Assembly: GCA_039621445.1 (NCBI GenBank) | Contig: CP154956.1 | Coordinates: 55,769,419-55,833,418 of the forward strand | Length of the DNA stretch: 64,000 bases | Source of the DNA: Euglena gracilis | Taxonomy: Eukaryota > Euglenida > Euglenophyceae > Euglenales | Direction of reading: 5' to 3' | Part shown: in pieces, positions 42,176-64,000 of the stretch | Numbering within the stretch: the first letter of the stretch is position 1 | Layout: every line of letters begins with the position of its first letter | Position numbers and translations under genes: made by a program | The notes under the pieces: generated by a model | Told to the model about the DNA's origin: nothing | The model's database searches: none | Seen by the model: the letters and a program-made list of their open reading frames with translations, nothing else

Positions 42176-42389
42176 CTGATGTCCCTTCGCCCACCCCTGC
42201 GGCTTAGGCTCGGGGGAAGGGCATACCGCAGAAATGCTTCGGGAGCGTTTCCGCTGCCACGCGGCATTCTGGCAAGTGCGGCGGCCTCGCACGCCCACGG
42301 GCTTGGCGATCGGCTGTCGGATGGCATGCCACCATGGGCGGGCAGCCCCGCAGGCATGCGGCATCGCCACTACACCCACCGGCCCACCA

Positions 42390-43740
42390 CCAACCCGTCA
42401 ACCCTCCGGATTTGACAAACCGGGAGACAGCGGCCTGGCGGTGATGACTCTGGCGACCAGGGCCATCAGGGCGAACCAGCTCAGCGCCACACGGCGGCTG
42501 GGGCCAGGAGGGGATACCGGCCACTTTCTACGAGGAAGCGGGAGCATGCACGCTTTCCGCGGAACGATGGGGATCTAAGGTGAACCCACGCTGCCACCGA
42601 AAGAGACCGTTTTAGTTTTTGATTTAGGGCCTCAGGGAAAAAGTAATGGAGCTCCGTGAATGTCGTGATTCCTCTCAGCCCACATTGCCAGTCCGGAGCA
42701 GCCACGTGCCCAAGGTGCCAGCCAGACCAGTCGCACATCATCCGCGACACTCACATCCGGGGCTGGCATTTAGTGCCTGGGAGGAGGCGAAGGGGAACCC
42801 AGTGGTGGCCCAGTGGCGCGGGGAAGGGACTGTGTGTGAAGGGGAAATCGGGGGATGGAGATTCTTTGAAATGCTCAAGTTGCGGTGTGTAATATTTATG
42901 CGGTGGGGAGGTGCCGCGGACGCTCAGCCGAAGCAGAGGCTCGCCGGGGCTCGGCAGAGCCGAAATTCCAAAACTTTAAACACAGGAAGGGTTTGGAAGA
43001 AAAGGACGACAGGCAAAGGGGCGTTTGGGCAGGGCTCAAGCAATACCTCGTTGCAAAGGGAAAAAACTCACAGTTGGGACTTCATTCCTTCATTTCTTGG
43101 TGTCGCACATCCGTTCACAAATCTCAAATTCCAAAATAAAAATAAAAAGAAACATAGCAAAAATGTGTTTATAATTTAAAGATCAGGCATAATCATTACT
43201 ATCACTCATTATTGGCATAATTTTGCAACAAAAAAAAACGGAATTTGGAATTTGGAAATTTGGGACTCTTTGGAAACCTTGAGTAGGAAATAAATCCGTG
43301 ATGAAATACAGGGCTGGAAGAGAGCTACTTCCTGGCTTGGCGCTCCAGGATTGAATTTTCTGCCACAGCAAAAGTAATTAATAGCGCCCCAAAAAATAAG
43401 ACCACCCCTGAGCCGACTGCGTAAAAAACTAAAACTGAATACCCAAAAAAATATGTAGCACCCCCTCACGCCCTCACGGTACGAAACGCCAGGGACAGTG
43501 AAAAACTGCCCTGGAAATTTGGTAAAAAGCCAATTTCAGGCATAAAAACGATGTAATTTGGTATTTCAAAAAAAAATGTGTGGAACCTCAAATGATGCCA
43601 ATTCAAATTCACACCTCAAATGAGAAAAATGATGAGTTTGGGAGTCTAGGTCGCACAAGAAAATATCCTTAAATAACACCCCCCAAAATAATCCTCCCCC
43701 GGTTTCCAGCACTAAAAAAAAAACCTCCCAGGCCTTATTT
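42390..43740. other. intergenic stretch between helicase and methyltransferase
   Basis: AT-rich, with AAATTTGG-type repeats around 43240-43600. No splice-bounded coding block is seen. The missing 5' exon of the methyltransferase may be near 42200-42700 but I cannot identify it. Confidence 0.4.
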
Positions 43741-43808
43741 CGGGGCGGGGGGGTTAGTGGCATTGCTCAGAACCCACCCATCGCACACCCCCCACTTGCC
43801 CTCTCCCT

Positions 43809-43813
<5 letters not shown>

Positions 43814-43888
<75 letters not shown>
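43814..43888. repeat. (CA)n microsatellite
   Basis: Seventy-five bp of CA just downstream (minus-strand sense) of the helicase stop codon. Confidence 0.95.
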
Positions 43889-43890
<2 letters not shown>

Positions 43891-44035
43891 GAAACACCGT
43901 CGTCCCCTGGCAAACTGTGGATCGATCCCGGCCGTATGTGACCCAGCCACGCTGCTGCGCTCGTTTGGAAGTGGGGGGACGGTGGGGTTGGCCGCCGGGG
44001 TCGGCGGTGTGGGCCGCCCAGGGCTGGCCGGCCCC

Positions 44036-55890
<11,855 letters not shown>

Positions 55891-56211
55891 CTCATTTGTG
55901 AAAGACAAGTCAGGAAACGAATGGATGGATGGAGCAATGGAAAAAAAGGGGGAGGGTCGGAAAGCGGTTTTAGGCGCGTGGGCCAAGCCAGACTTCCAAG
56001 CCCACCTCCATGCCAGCCACAGTGTGCCTCTGCCAATCATCCACGCCCAGTCACAGAAGCATGGTTGGCCCCACAGGTGGGGTCGGGGGCCCGGGACAGC
56101 GGAAGAGGCTCGTTGAGAAGGAGGTGCAGAAACGTCGGGGGCGTCCGTGCCAGGTTGGGGGGAGCGCCCCTGGAACGCCTTCTGCCCCCGACGCACGCCA
56201 ATCCCGTCACC

Positions 56212-56400
56212 CCCAAAAAACACACCAGCTCCCCCTCCCCTGTCCGCCAGCGCCGGGTTCAGCAACGTGGAGGCGGCCGCCACGCTGGCGGTCTCCCTCT
56301 CCGCCCGCCGGCGTCGCTTCGCGCTGGGGGCGCCGTCCGGGGCGGGGGGCGGGGCACGCTGCCCGGTGGCCACGGCGACGTTGGGGGGCAGGGCCGCCCC
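56212..56400 (-). CDS. candidate exon with NLS-like AKRRRRAERE
   Basis: GC3-rich frame LPPNVAVATGQRAPPPAPDG, then APSAKRRRRAERETASVAAA, then STLLNPALADRG. Basic run typical of nuclear localisation. Splice boundaries are unclear; it probably belongs to the helicase N-terminal region. Confidence 0.4.
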
Positions 56401-57439
56401 CCCCCCCACACACACCTATGGAGTTCAGGGGGGGACTGGCGGAAGTATGCCACACTGTGACCTGGACAACGCTGCTGTGTCACGATGCGATGCTGCTGCA
56501 GTGCGGTGGGTCCGGCTGGCGGTGGTTGCTCTTCTTCAGTCGGATTGGACAGCAAACCAAAGAGAAAGGGACCGGGGCCGATGAAGCGAGGCGGTGCCTT
56601 CTGATTTGTGCGGCCCTGGCTGCGGGCATGCCGCTTGCCCTGCAACGGAGTGTTCCGGCCGGGAAACAACGCTGACGGACTGGGGGGGGAGAGGTCCAGC
56701 CAGCTGTGGGCAGGGCTGGGCCCGAGCCCCAGAAAAAAAAAAACGGCCTGTCTGGGGGAGCTCCTTGCGGCCTCAACCCTTTTGGAACACAAGTTTGGAA
56801 CCACGACAACGCCCATCCTTCACGGCTGACCATTCACAATCCAAAACCCTCAGCATCATCAACGTTTGGGAACTTCTTCGGTTGGGCTGGGCGAACCCGG
56901 CGTTGATTGAGGGAATTGTGACAGCAGAGGGAAAAAATTGCTGCCTGGCTGACGTTACAAGGGGGAGAGTCAATTCCCGCTGTTTAAAAAAAAACGTTCA
57001 CATGTGGGAAAGGAAGAAAAATCAAACCCAAAAAAAATCTTAAATTCTTCAACTTTTCGCACCAGGGTCACATGGCTCTGCGTACTCAGAGTTAAACCGG
57101 AGCTTCAGCATCTCAATTAGTGAAGAAGGGCAAATGGAATGTCAGATGCGTACCTCCAAATGGCGATTGTGCTCAATGAGGTCCCTGGATATGACGTCAC
57201 AAGCAGGGTTTGAGGTGGATTGCAAGTGCCCAACAATCGAAGCCATGCCCCCCCCCCCCCCCGCAATCCAACAGACCCATGCTCGTGCTGAAAATTCGTT
57301 TTCGAGAACATCCTAAGCACTTTTTGAAGGAAAGGAAGGTGCGGAAATTCCAATCCTGTGCCACTATTAAAACTTCAAACCCTGGGCGTCTTTGCAGGTG
57401 GGTTCGGACCGCCTTCATTCCTGAGAGAGGACACACTAC

Positions 57440-57513
57440 CCCAGTCTCCCACACAAAATACACCCTTCTCTCATCAAACCCCGGCCACAGACATTGCAGC
57501 GGTAGAAGGGCAT
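57440..57513 (-). CDS. candidate first exon with zinc-ribbon, possibly of the helicase
   Basis: ATG at 57511-57513 reads MPFYRCNVCGRGLMREGCIL then CGRLG, donor GTAGTG. The CxxC...CxxC spacing fits a small zinc-binding ribbon. It ends in phase 0. An AG lies just upstream of the ATG (CTCCGAG), as expected for spliced-leader addition (inference). Confidence 0.4.
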
Positions 57514-57579
57514 TCTCGGAGACGTCACAGCACATGTGGACGGCCGGCACCTTGAAAGAACCGAATAGAGTAAGATTAT

Positions 57580-57693
57580 TCACACACACACACACACAAC
57601 ACACAATGCACGCACGCAACGTACACGACAAACACACATACATGACGCAACAGTAAACAACGCACACCTACCCACACCCACACCCACACCCAC

Positions 57694-57724
<31 letters not shown>
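57580..57724. repeat. CA/CACACC microsatellite
   Basis: CA runs with CCCACA hexamers. Confidence 0.9.
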
Positions 57725-57959
57725 GGATCTGGCACTTTCTGCCAAACTTTTTGTGCCGATTTCTGGGTTGTGGTAGGTTCAACTTTCAGGAAACAAAGCA
57801 GTCCAGCAAGGCACAGACGTCATGACATGAAATCTGGAACCCCCCCAACTAAGGGAAGGGGAGTGATCGACAATGGGCCCACCGGAAATCTGCCCCCCCC
57901 CCCACCCCCGCGTCCCTGTGTGCAAAACTGACAATCATTTAATACCTATTCACCTCCAG

Positions 57960-58560
57960 TTGTACCACGCAACTCCCCAAAATTTCGCCAAATTAATAAT
58001 ATGATGATAATAAAAGTTGTACACCCACCAGTACCACAAATTATGCTCTTCATAAAGCAGGGGGAAAATAGCCATCACAGCAAAAAAAAAAAAGAATTTT
58101 GAGACCCTTGGCGGGGGGGAGCATCGGCCCGGCCTCGAAAAAAAATGCACAAAAATGCACAAAAATGCACAAAAAAGCACATTTTTGGGGGGGAATGCAC
58201 AAAAATATGTAAAATCTGAGAGAGAAGGCGCAAAAATCACCTAAATGCAATATTGCCGTAAAAAAAAAACGTGCAAAAGTTGCCAAATTTATAATAATTA
58301 TGTGGAATTACAGGGAAAATATCAGTTTCAAGAGCAAAAAAAAAAAAGTCAAAAATGCAGAAAATTTGGTAAATCACGAAAAAAAAAATGTGCCAAAAAA
58401 CAAAAAAAAAATGTGCTGAAAAAAATTGGAAAACATGCGCAAGAAATGCGGGAAAAAACACGCAAAAATGTGCATTTCAGAAAATATTTAAAAAAATGAA
58501 AATGCGCAAAAATGTGCAACAATGTGAAAAGAGCATGAAAATGCACCCCCCCCCCCGTGC
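57960..58560. repeat. A-rich region with AATGCACAAA repeats
   Basis: Tandem AAAATGCAC units near 58145-58200 and degenerate versions to 58540. No gene signal. Confidence 0.7.
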
Positions 58561-59134
58561 CTCGGGCAAACGAAATCCGCATGTTTCTGAACTCGCATTC
58601 ACCAACCGAAACTTCAACGGCAGCAGGGAAAAATGCACAAAACGTCGGGCGAAAGCCAGCAAAGCCGACCAGTGATGGAGCAATACAGAAGAGGGAAACA
58701 CCGAATATTGTCACAGTGTTATGGTGTACATCAAGCACTTCGCCCTGCCTAGCTGAAGCAGGGGGGAAAAGGGTATGACTCTGCAGGTTTATCAGTTTCA
58801 TGCTCTGACTGGCTTTCTGACTCGCCTCATGAACCTCAAAAAATCAGAGAAAGGATTCTTTTAAAACCAGCTGAAACCCAGACGGACCTTTGAAAAAAAT
58901 TGGAAAAACAAACTCCTTGAGCTTGAAAACATATGATCGGGGGAACAGGGACAACACTGAAGAGTGAGGGGGCTGTAAACCGCTATTTTGCTTTTGCCTG
59001 AGTCCGGAATGCTTAAAGGCTGGCCACTGATAAGCAGGGGAAGATTTTGAGGCGGTGAGAAAGGCGGGACAGGGGAAGGTCGGGGAGGGACAAGGGCTGT
59101 GCGGGAAGGCCTGGTGGGGGGGGACCACACACAT

Positions 59135-59930
59135 TTGCGCAAACGGACCACATGCACAAATTGCACAAGACAGCCGTTTGCGTAACTGCGCAAGCGGTTG
59201 GCTATGTTTGTGTAACTGCGCAAGCGGTCGGCTATGTTTGCGTAACTTGCACAAATTGTGCAAGTTGTTCATTTGTACAACTGGGTAAATGATCCAATTT
59301 GTGAAATTGAAATTGAACAAATGTGGTGGTCCGTCTGCGCTGTTGTGAAAGTCGTCTGTTTGGGCAATGAACAAACAGTCCACTTGAGTGATAGATGTGC
59401 AAAATTTTGCAATTTTGCAACGTGTTTTATTTTTTTTTCAAAATTGAAGCATAACAAAGGGATCACTCATAAAGGGATTCTTTTTATCACTGGGACATCA
59501 AATTAAACACAAAAAATATGTCCCTTAAATCCTTGCCCTTCAACCCCGATCTTTCAGCCAAAAAAAGATTATTGGCAGTAGATTGGTCGTGAATGGATAC
59601 ACGTGTGACTAAAAAGTTTGGCGTTCAAGCACATGATGCAATAACGCCTTGCACAACACGTGGATGCTTTGTTCTGCTCTGCTCTTGCCTCAGAAGTTCC
59701 CACTGCCAAGGTTTCAAAATAAATTCTAAAATGGTGGTCCACTTGTGCAGTTGCACAAGACAACCACTCAACACACCAGCAATATTCACAGGGAGGGGTC
59801 CAGCACCATACGTAAATAAGAGAGGGAATATCACAGCTCCATGGTATCAAATCAAATTAGGCTGGTGTGGGCGGCTCGTGGTTGCTGCTGTGGTCTGCTT
59901 TCGCAATTGCGAAAGCGGACCATGAAATCA
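59135..59930. repeat. TTGCGCAA/TTGCACAA palindromic motif cluster
   Basis: Repeated TGCGCAAGCGGTTGGCTATG units at 59180-59250 and short palindromes (TTGCACAA, TTTCGCAATTGCGAAA at 59900). The two clusters (59135-59290 and 59738-59925) share GTGGTCC-type sequence in both orientations. Confidence 0.6.
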
Positions 59931-60540
59931 AAAATGGGGGAATCAAGCCTTGGTACCATGTTTTTTTCAGAGGGTCAAAAACACCAAATTTTGGACTTTC
60001 CACCAGGGCATGGGAAATGGTGGTGATTCACGTACAGAGGACCGGCATAACACCAGCAATTCAAAACCTGATCCAAACCTCGAAAAAAGTGAGAAATGCG
60101 CGGAATTGAGGAAGACGGCGCCAAAAATGCATGAAGAAATGCGAAACACATTCCTCCCCCCCCCCGCTAGGGTTTCAGGGATTCCCGTACAGCCCCAGGG
60201 AGGGGAGCCTTCCAGTGACAGGTGGGGTCAGTGTCACTGTCTCAGACGGGGGGAGGGGGAGCCCATGGCGGGGGGTGTAGGTACGGAGGTGGTCCAGAGG
60301 CCGACTGGCGCAATAGCACGCGGGCCCCAAGAGTAGAGTTCCCAATGTGCTGGGGGAGAGGAGAAATTCCAGTGGAGCTTGAATCAATGCGGGCTGTGCC
60401 TTGCCCGGGAATGAAGTCGGACACGCCGTCGATGACGTTCATTCAAATCTTGAGTTTCAAAAATGCACTGTTTTGTGCCAAAAAGTCTCCATGTCTTCTT
60501 TCCCTTCCCAAAAGTTCCCAGTGGGCCTCTGTTTGCGTAC

Positions 60541-63500
60541 CCACCGCTGTTGCTGGGCGGGGGCGGGTAGTACTGCGCACTGTGGCCGCTGGCAGCCCAC
60601 CCCGCCCCGTCGGGGGCCCCGGCGTAGGGGGGCTGGGGCGGTGGGGGGTAGTGGTAGGTGTCCGCCGGCTGGTACGGGGCGTTGGGGGCGGGAGGGGCCC
60701 CGTACTGCGGGGGGTTGTGGTACGGATTGAATGCGGGCGAGGGCAAGGCAGAGGTGAGTGGCAGGGAGAGTGACCCCTTGCCGGACAGGCCAGACAGGCG
60801 GAAGGGGAGGGGGAGCCCTTGACAATGAAGGGCGGCCAACCGGCAATGCAACTGCCGCCCAACGCGGACAGTAATGGAGGGCGAATCCACCAGGGCTTTC
60901 TGAGATACCCCCCAAAAAAACGCACAGCACTCCAACCTCAAATGGGTGCAAGTGCCCGGGGAGTAGCCTCATTTCTGGAGGTCTGTCCCCGCCTTGGCCG
61001 TGGGATACGGCGCGGGGCCCGCGGGGTCCATCGGGGGCGGCGGCCCGGGCTGGTAGCCGTACGACGGCGTGCCGTCCTCGGGGGGCAGGTACATCTTCCA
61101 GGAGGGGCGTGGCACCGCCGGGGGCGGGGGGCCAGGGGCCGGGCCGGGCGGGGGGACTGCCCCGGTGGGGTGTGGGGGCGTGGCCGGGGCGCGGCCGCGA
61201 TGCCTTGGTTGGGAGTGGTGCGTGGCGCAAAGAAGTTTTGAGTCTGGGACATTGACTGGGTGGAGCTCTGCCAAGCTCCCGCTTTGCAAGGCCAGCGCCA
61301 CGAGCGACGAGTGACGGTGCCCTCACATCAGAAGCTTCCGTGTTGTTTCCATGTGTCAATTGCCAACCCGACCTGCTCATGGCCTGGCGACTGAGTCGCA
61401 AAGCAGCACAAAAGAGATCTTAGCAGTCCGGAACCCGACAGAAGACCAAGGATCCACAAGACCACAACTGCTGCAGAAACAACGCTGGTACGACAATAAA
61501 GAATGGGGAAATGAAAATTGAAACAAAAGCAAATGCAAAAATGACAGTGGGGTCCGTTCAAATACCCACCCAAATTTTGAGGGAAAAGGACTTAAAGGCA
61601 AATAATGCTGCTGACTGTCAAAAACAGAGTGGGCTGACTTGAACCACCACCAATGGGCACAAAGCATTTTTGGCATGGGAATCAGTCTAACTTGCCGAAA
61701 GTCCCCCACAAAATTCAAGACTCTCATCTTCTGTTGCAAACTTATTGCACAAAAAAAATTGGAATCCCTGCAAGGTCATCTCGGGTGGGGCCACCCTGCG
61801 CTGGAGGGGCTGGGGCTGGGGTGCCAGAGTACCGCACAGGCACCACCGTCCGGGGTGGGGCCTTCCGCGGATCGTTGTACCGCATGAACATCAGAAATTC
61901 ATGCGCGTCGATCCGCTGGGCACGGGGCCGGCGGAAACGCGTTTTTGGTGGGCCGTTGCAGCCAGGAATTTGGGACAGGCAGAGTTCATCCGATTGCTGA
62001 GCGACACATGCGGACTCCCCATCACAGTGCACAAGCCGATCAGTCCCTCCCGAAAAAAAAAAGGCATCCCCGGAGCGCACTGTAAGCAAGTGGTATGCTC
62101 TGACAGTCAAACCCCATCCCAGATGCTGACTGCACAGGCCCAGGGCTCCATTCGGCCCCGGTCGGGACTGGTCGCCGTCCATGCAGCTGAACAGGCGGTC
62201 CAGGATGTCCGGGCCGCATGGGTAGCCCTGGGCCAGGCACAGGCGCTGCAGGTCGTCGCGGTCGAGCATCCCTGGGGGTTCCGGGGCAGGGGGGGGGGGG
62301 CACCCTGTGCGTCCCCCCAGGTACGTACCTTAAACGTATGTGAAGCCCTCCCACACACCCTTGAGAACAAGAGGACGCATTGGGTTCGGACTTGTCAATT
62401 GCGTCAGGGGGATACCCTTCCACTGGCTAGACTCATGCAAGGGGTCTCCCTGTCACAGTGCCAGGGACGATATGGATATGGATATGGATATGGTCACAGA
62501 TATAGAATAGACATGGCTATAGATATATAAATGTGTGCAAATATGCATACGTGTGAAGGAAGCTTAACGCTTTTCATTTCAACCTGCACCCACACAGACA
62601 GTGTTTGGAATGAACTCTCAAACGTCGACCAAGTCGGAAGGGTTTGTTGGGCGGGTGTCCAACATAACATATAATTCACCCCCTGTACAGGATGTAGATA
62701 TAGACATAGACATAGATATTGATATAGATGTAGATATAGATATGGATATGGATACAGATACAGCGAACTCGAACTCCTGTGGGCTTTGATCACTGTCTCC
62801 CAGGAAGGGTTTGAGTGATGCCAGGCCTGAGAGGGTTAGGGTTAGGCATCAATATCGAAAACCGTGGCCGTTCAGCTTCATCCGTTCGACTGTTCAATTT
62901 TATTGAACAGTCAAACCTTTGCGACCTACTGCAATGTGCCGTTGTGACCAAGCGTATTTTGGTTGTCAAAACGCACCTTACCTTACCTTACCTACCTTAT
63001 CTTATCTTATCTTATCTTATCTCATCTTATTGTATCCATCTATCTTTCTCTCTATCCATTTATCTATCTAATCCAATGAAAATGATCCATCAATCTAACA
63101 ATCAACAATCTAACAATCTGTCTATCTGTATCTGTATCTATATCTATACCTGTATCTGCAAAATTTTCAAAATCAAAGTAATTTTTAAAAATGCCAACAA
63201 ATTAAATAACAATAAAAATAAAATACACATACACCGCACTGAATGCACATAACCATGGGCACTATTTGGAACATAGGTCAAAAACCGGGGGGGGGGCACT
63301 ATTCGGGGGGGGGGGGGGCTTCTATTGGGGGGGGGGATAAGGTTGGTTTAAATGAGTTAAATAAATAAATGAACATAAAACAATTTCTCATCCATCTGAA
63401 GGACCTGATACACCAAGGCCCAGCAAAACCTTCGACCTTAGATCCCCTGGTTGGAACTCCCAGAGGTTGTCCGGACCCCATTGGAAAAAAAAAAGAACAA

Positions 63501-63861
63501 GAGAAGAAGAAGAAAAGGGCTGATCCTAAGATTGTATTTCCATTGCCTCCTTCTGCAAAAAAGAAATCTTGTGACACAGAGCTCAGACAAATGCCCCTCA
63601 AATGTGCATATGCCCCTTTTTGTCAGCCTCCATTGGATGGGCATTCCGTGGCTGGACTTCCCAAAAGGTTTCCGATGGACCCTTTGGAATTCAGGCTTTT
63701 TGTTTCGACAATCCGGCTCCAGCCATCAGGATCAGGGAGGAATGGGCACACCGTCTCCATCGCGGTCAAATGAGCTGAACTGCATCATGAACACTTCGTA
63801 CTGCTTTTTGGAGATGCTCCCAGGCCAGGGCAACAGAGAGCCAGACCCCGCAGACACAATA
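60541..63861 (-). CDS. EF-hand protein with Pro/Tyr-rich C-terminal tail
   Basis: Calcium-binding protein of unknown role. Exons: 63752-63861, 62168(approx.)-62271, 61795-61915, 60993-61156, 60541-60776. Exons 1 and 2 join to give EF loop 1, DRDGDGMLDRDDL, with acidic residues at 1, 3, 5, 9 and 12. Exon 2 continues RLCLAQGYPCGPDILDRLFS to MDGDQ, and exon 3 starts RIDAHEFLMFMRYNDP, so a second loop is split across the 62168/61915 intron whose exact boundary I could not fix. Exons 3 to 5 are phase-consistent and encode a tail rich in Pro, Tyr and Gly (PEDGTPSYGYQPGPPPPMDP; YHNPPQYGAPPAPNAPYQPA). Intron 60777-60992 has a GC donor. This combination recalls penta-EF proteins, but there the Pro/Tyr-rich part is normally N-terminal. 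Gene ends are not defined; the 5' part may lie beyond the window. Confidence 0.65.
60777..60992 (-). other. GC-AG intron in EF-hand gene
   Basis: Donor GCCAAG|GCGGGG, acceptor CGGCAAG|GGG. Removal avoids a TGA 8 codons beyond the donor and joins PYPTAK to GSLSLPLTSALP. Confidence 0.55.
62464..62766. repeat. GATATG and ATAGAC/GATATA hexamer repeats
   Basis: GGATAT hexamers at 62470-62495 and GACATA/GATATA hexamers at 62694-62760, in the intron between EF-hand exons 1 and 2. Confidence 0.85.
62980..63025. repeat. CCTTA/CTTAT pentanucleotide repeat
   Basis: Three ACCTT units change to TTATC units in one tract. Confidence 0.85.
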
Positions 63862-64000
63862 CTGTAAATGGCTTTTCCCAAGCAACAATTAAGTCCATGC
63901 GCAGGAAACAGGGCTTTAACATTCCCCATTGTATGGGTAGGCGGGATTTGGTGCTTGTGCTTATTTTCTATTTGAAAATGTCTCAGATTAAAATTTTCGA

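Noticed and set aside
63369-63867. Plus-strand frames near the right end
   Set aside because: They overlap the EF-hand exon 63752-63861 on the opposite strand and contain no recognisable motif.

Overview
This window looks like nuclear DNA from a flagellated eukaryotic microbe of the Euglenozoa, most likely a euglenid; a diplonemid is not excluded. Five things point there. (1) Every gene I can support is split into short, GC-rich exons (about 32-280 bp). (2) Every one lies on the minus strand across the whole 64 kb, as in euglenozoan one-way gene arrays. (3) Most introns fit GT-AG, and several fit GC-AG. (4) At least two fit the euglenid 'nonconventional' pattern NNNCAG...CTGNNNNN with pairing ends, and removing them by that rule restores conserved protein sequence exactly. 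(5) A B9D1 (ciliary transition zone) gene is present. The organism is an inference; nothing here names a species.

Layout, reading the minus strand from the right end: 63.9-60.5 kb, an EF-hand protein with a Pro/Tyr-rich tail; 57.5 (or 55.9)-44.0 kb, a SEN1/senataxin-type RNA/DNA helicase with motifs I, Ia, II, III, IV and V/VI spread over about 15 exons; 42.2-39.9 kb, a SpoU/TrmH-type RNA 2'-O-methyltransferase; 39.6-38.7 kb, exons of uncertain ownership; 37.6-27.9 kb, a secreted or anchored protein with concanavalin-A/GH16-like features; 27.8-18.1 kb, an unrecognised gene; 16.3-13.1 kb, an RNF141-like RING E3 ligase; 9.7-5.0 kb, a DUF707-type glycosyltransferase-like protein; 3.9-1.8 kb, B9D1. 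Apart from sharing strand and architecture, the genes do not form one pathway.

The rest is intronic and intergenic: long microsatellites (a GT-rich tract at 0.25-1.68 kb, ATGT tetranucleotides at 16.5-17.9 kb, and many CA/GT runs, four of which begin directly at a 5' splice site on the minus strand) and a rich set of small inverted-repeat elements. Many elements begin CAGG, end CCTG and are flanked by 8-bp direct repeats. These are the same terminal signature and the same 3+5 nt geometry as the nonconventional introns. The window therefore appears to show both the mobile-element source and the finished introns. Long open frames made of microsatellite sequence and all plus-strand open frames were judged non-coding.
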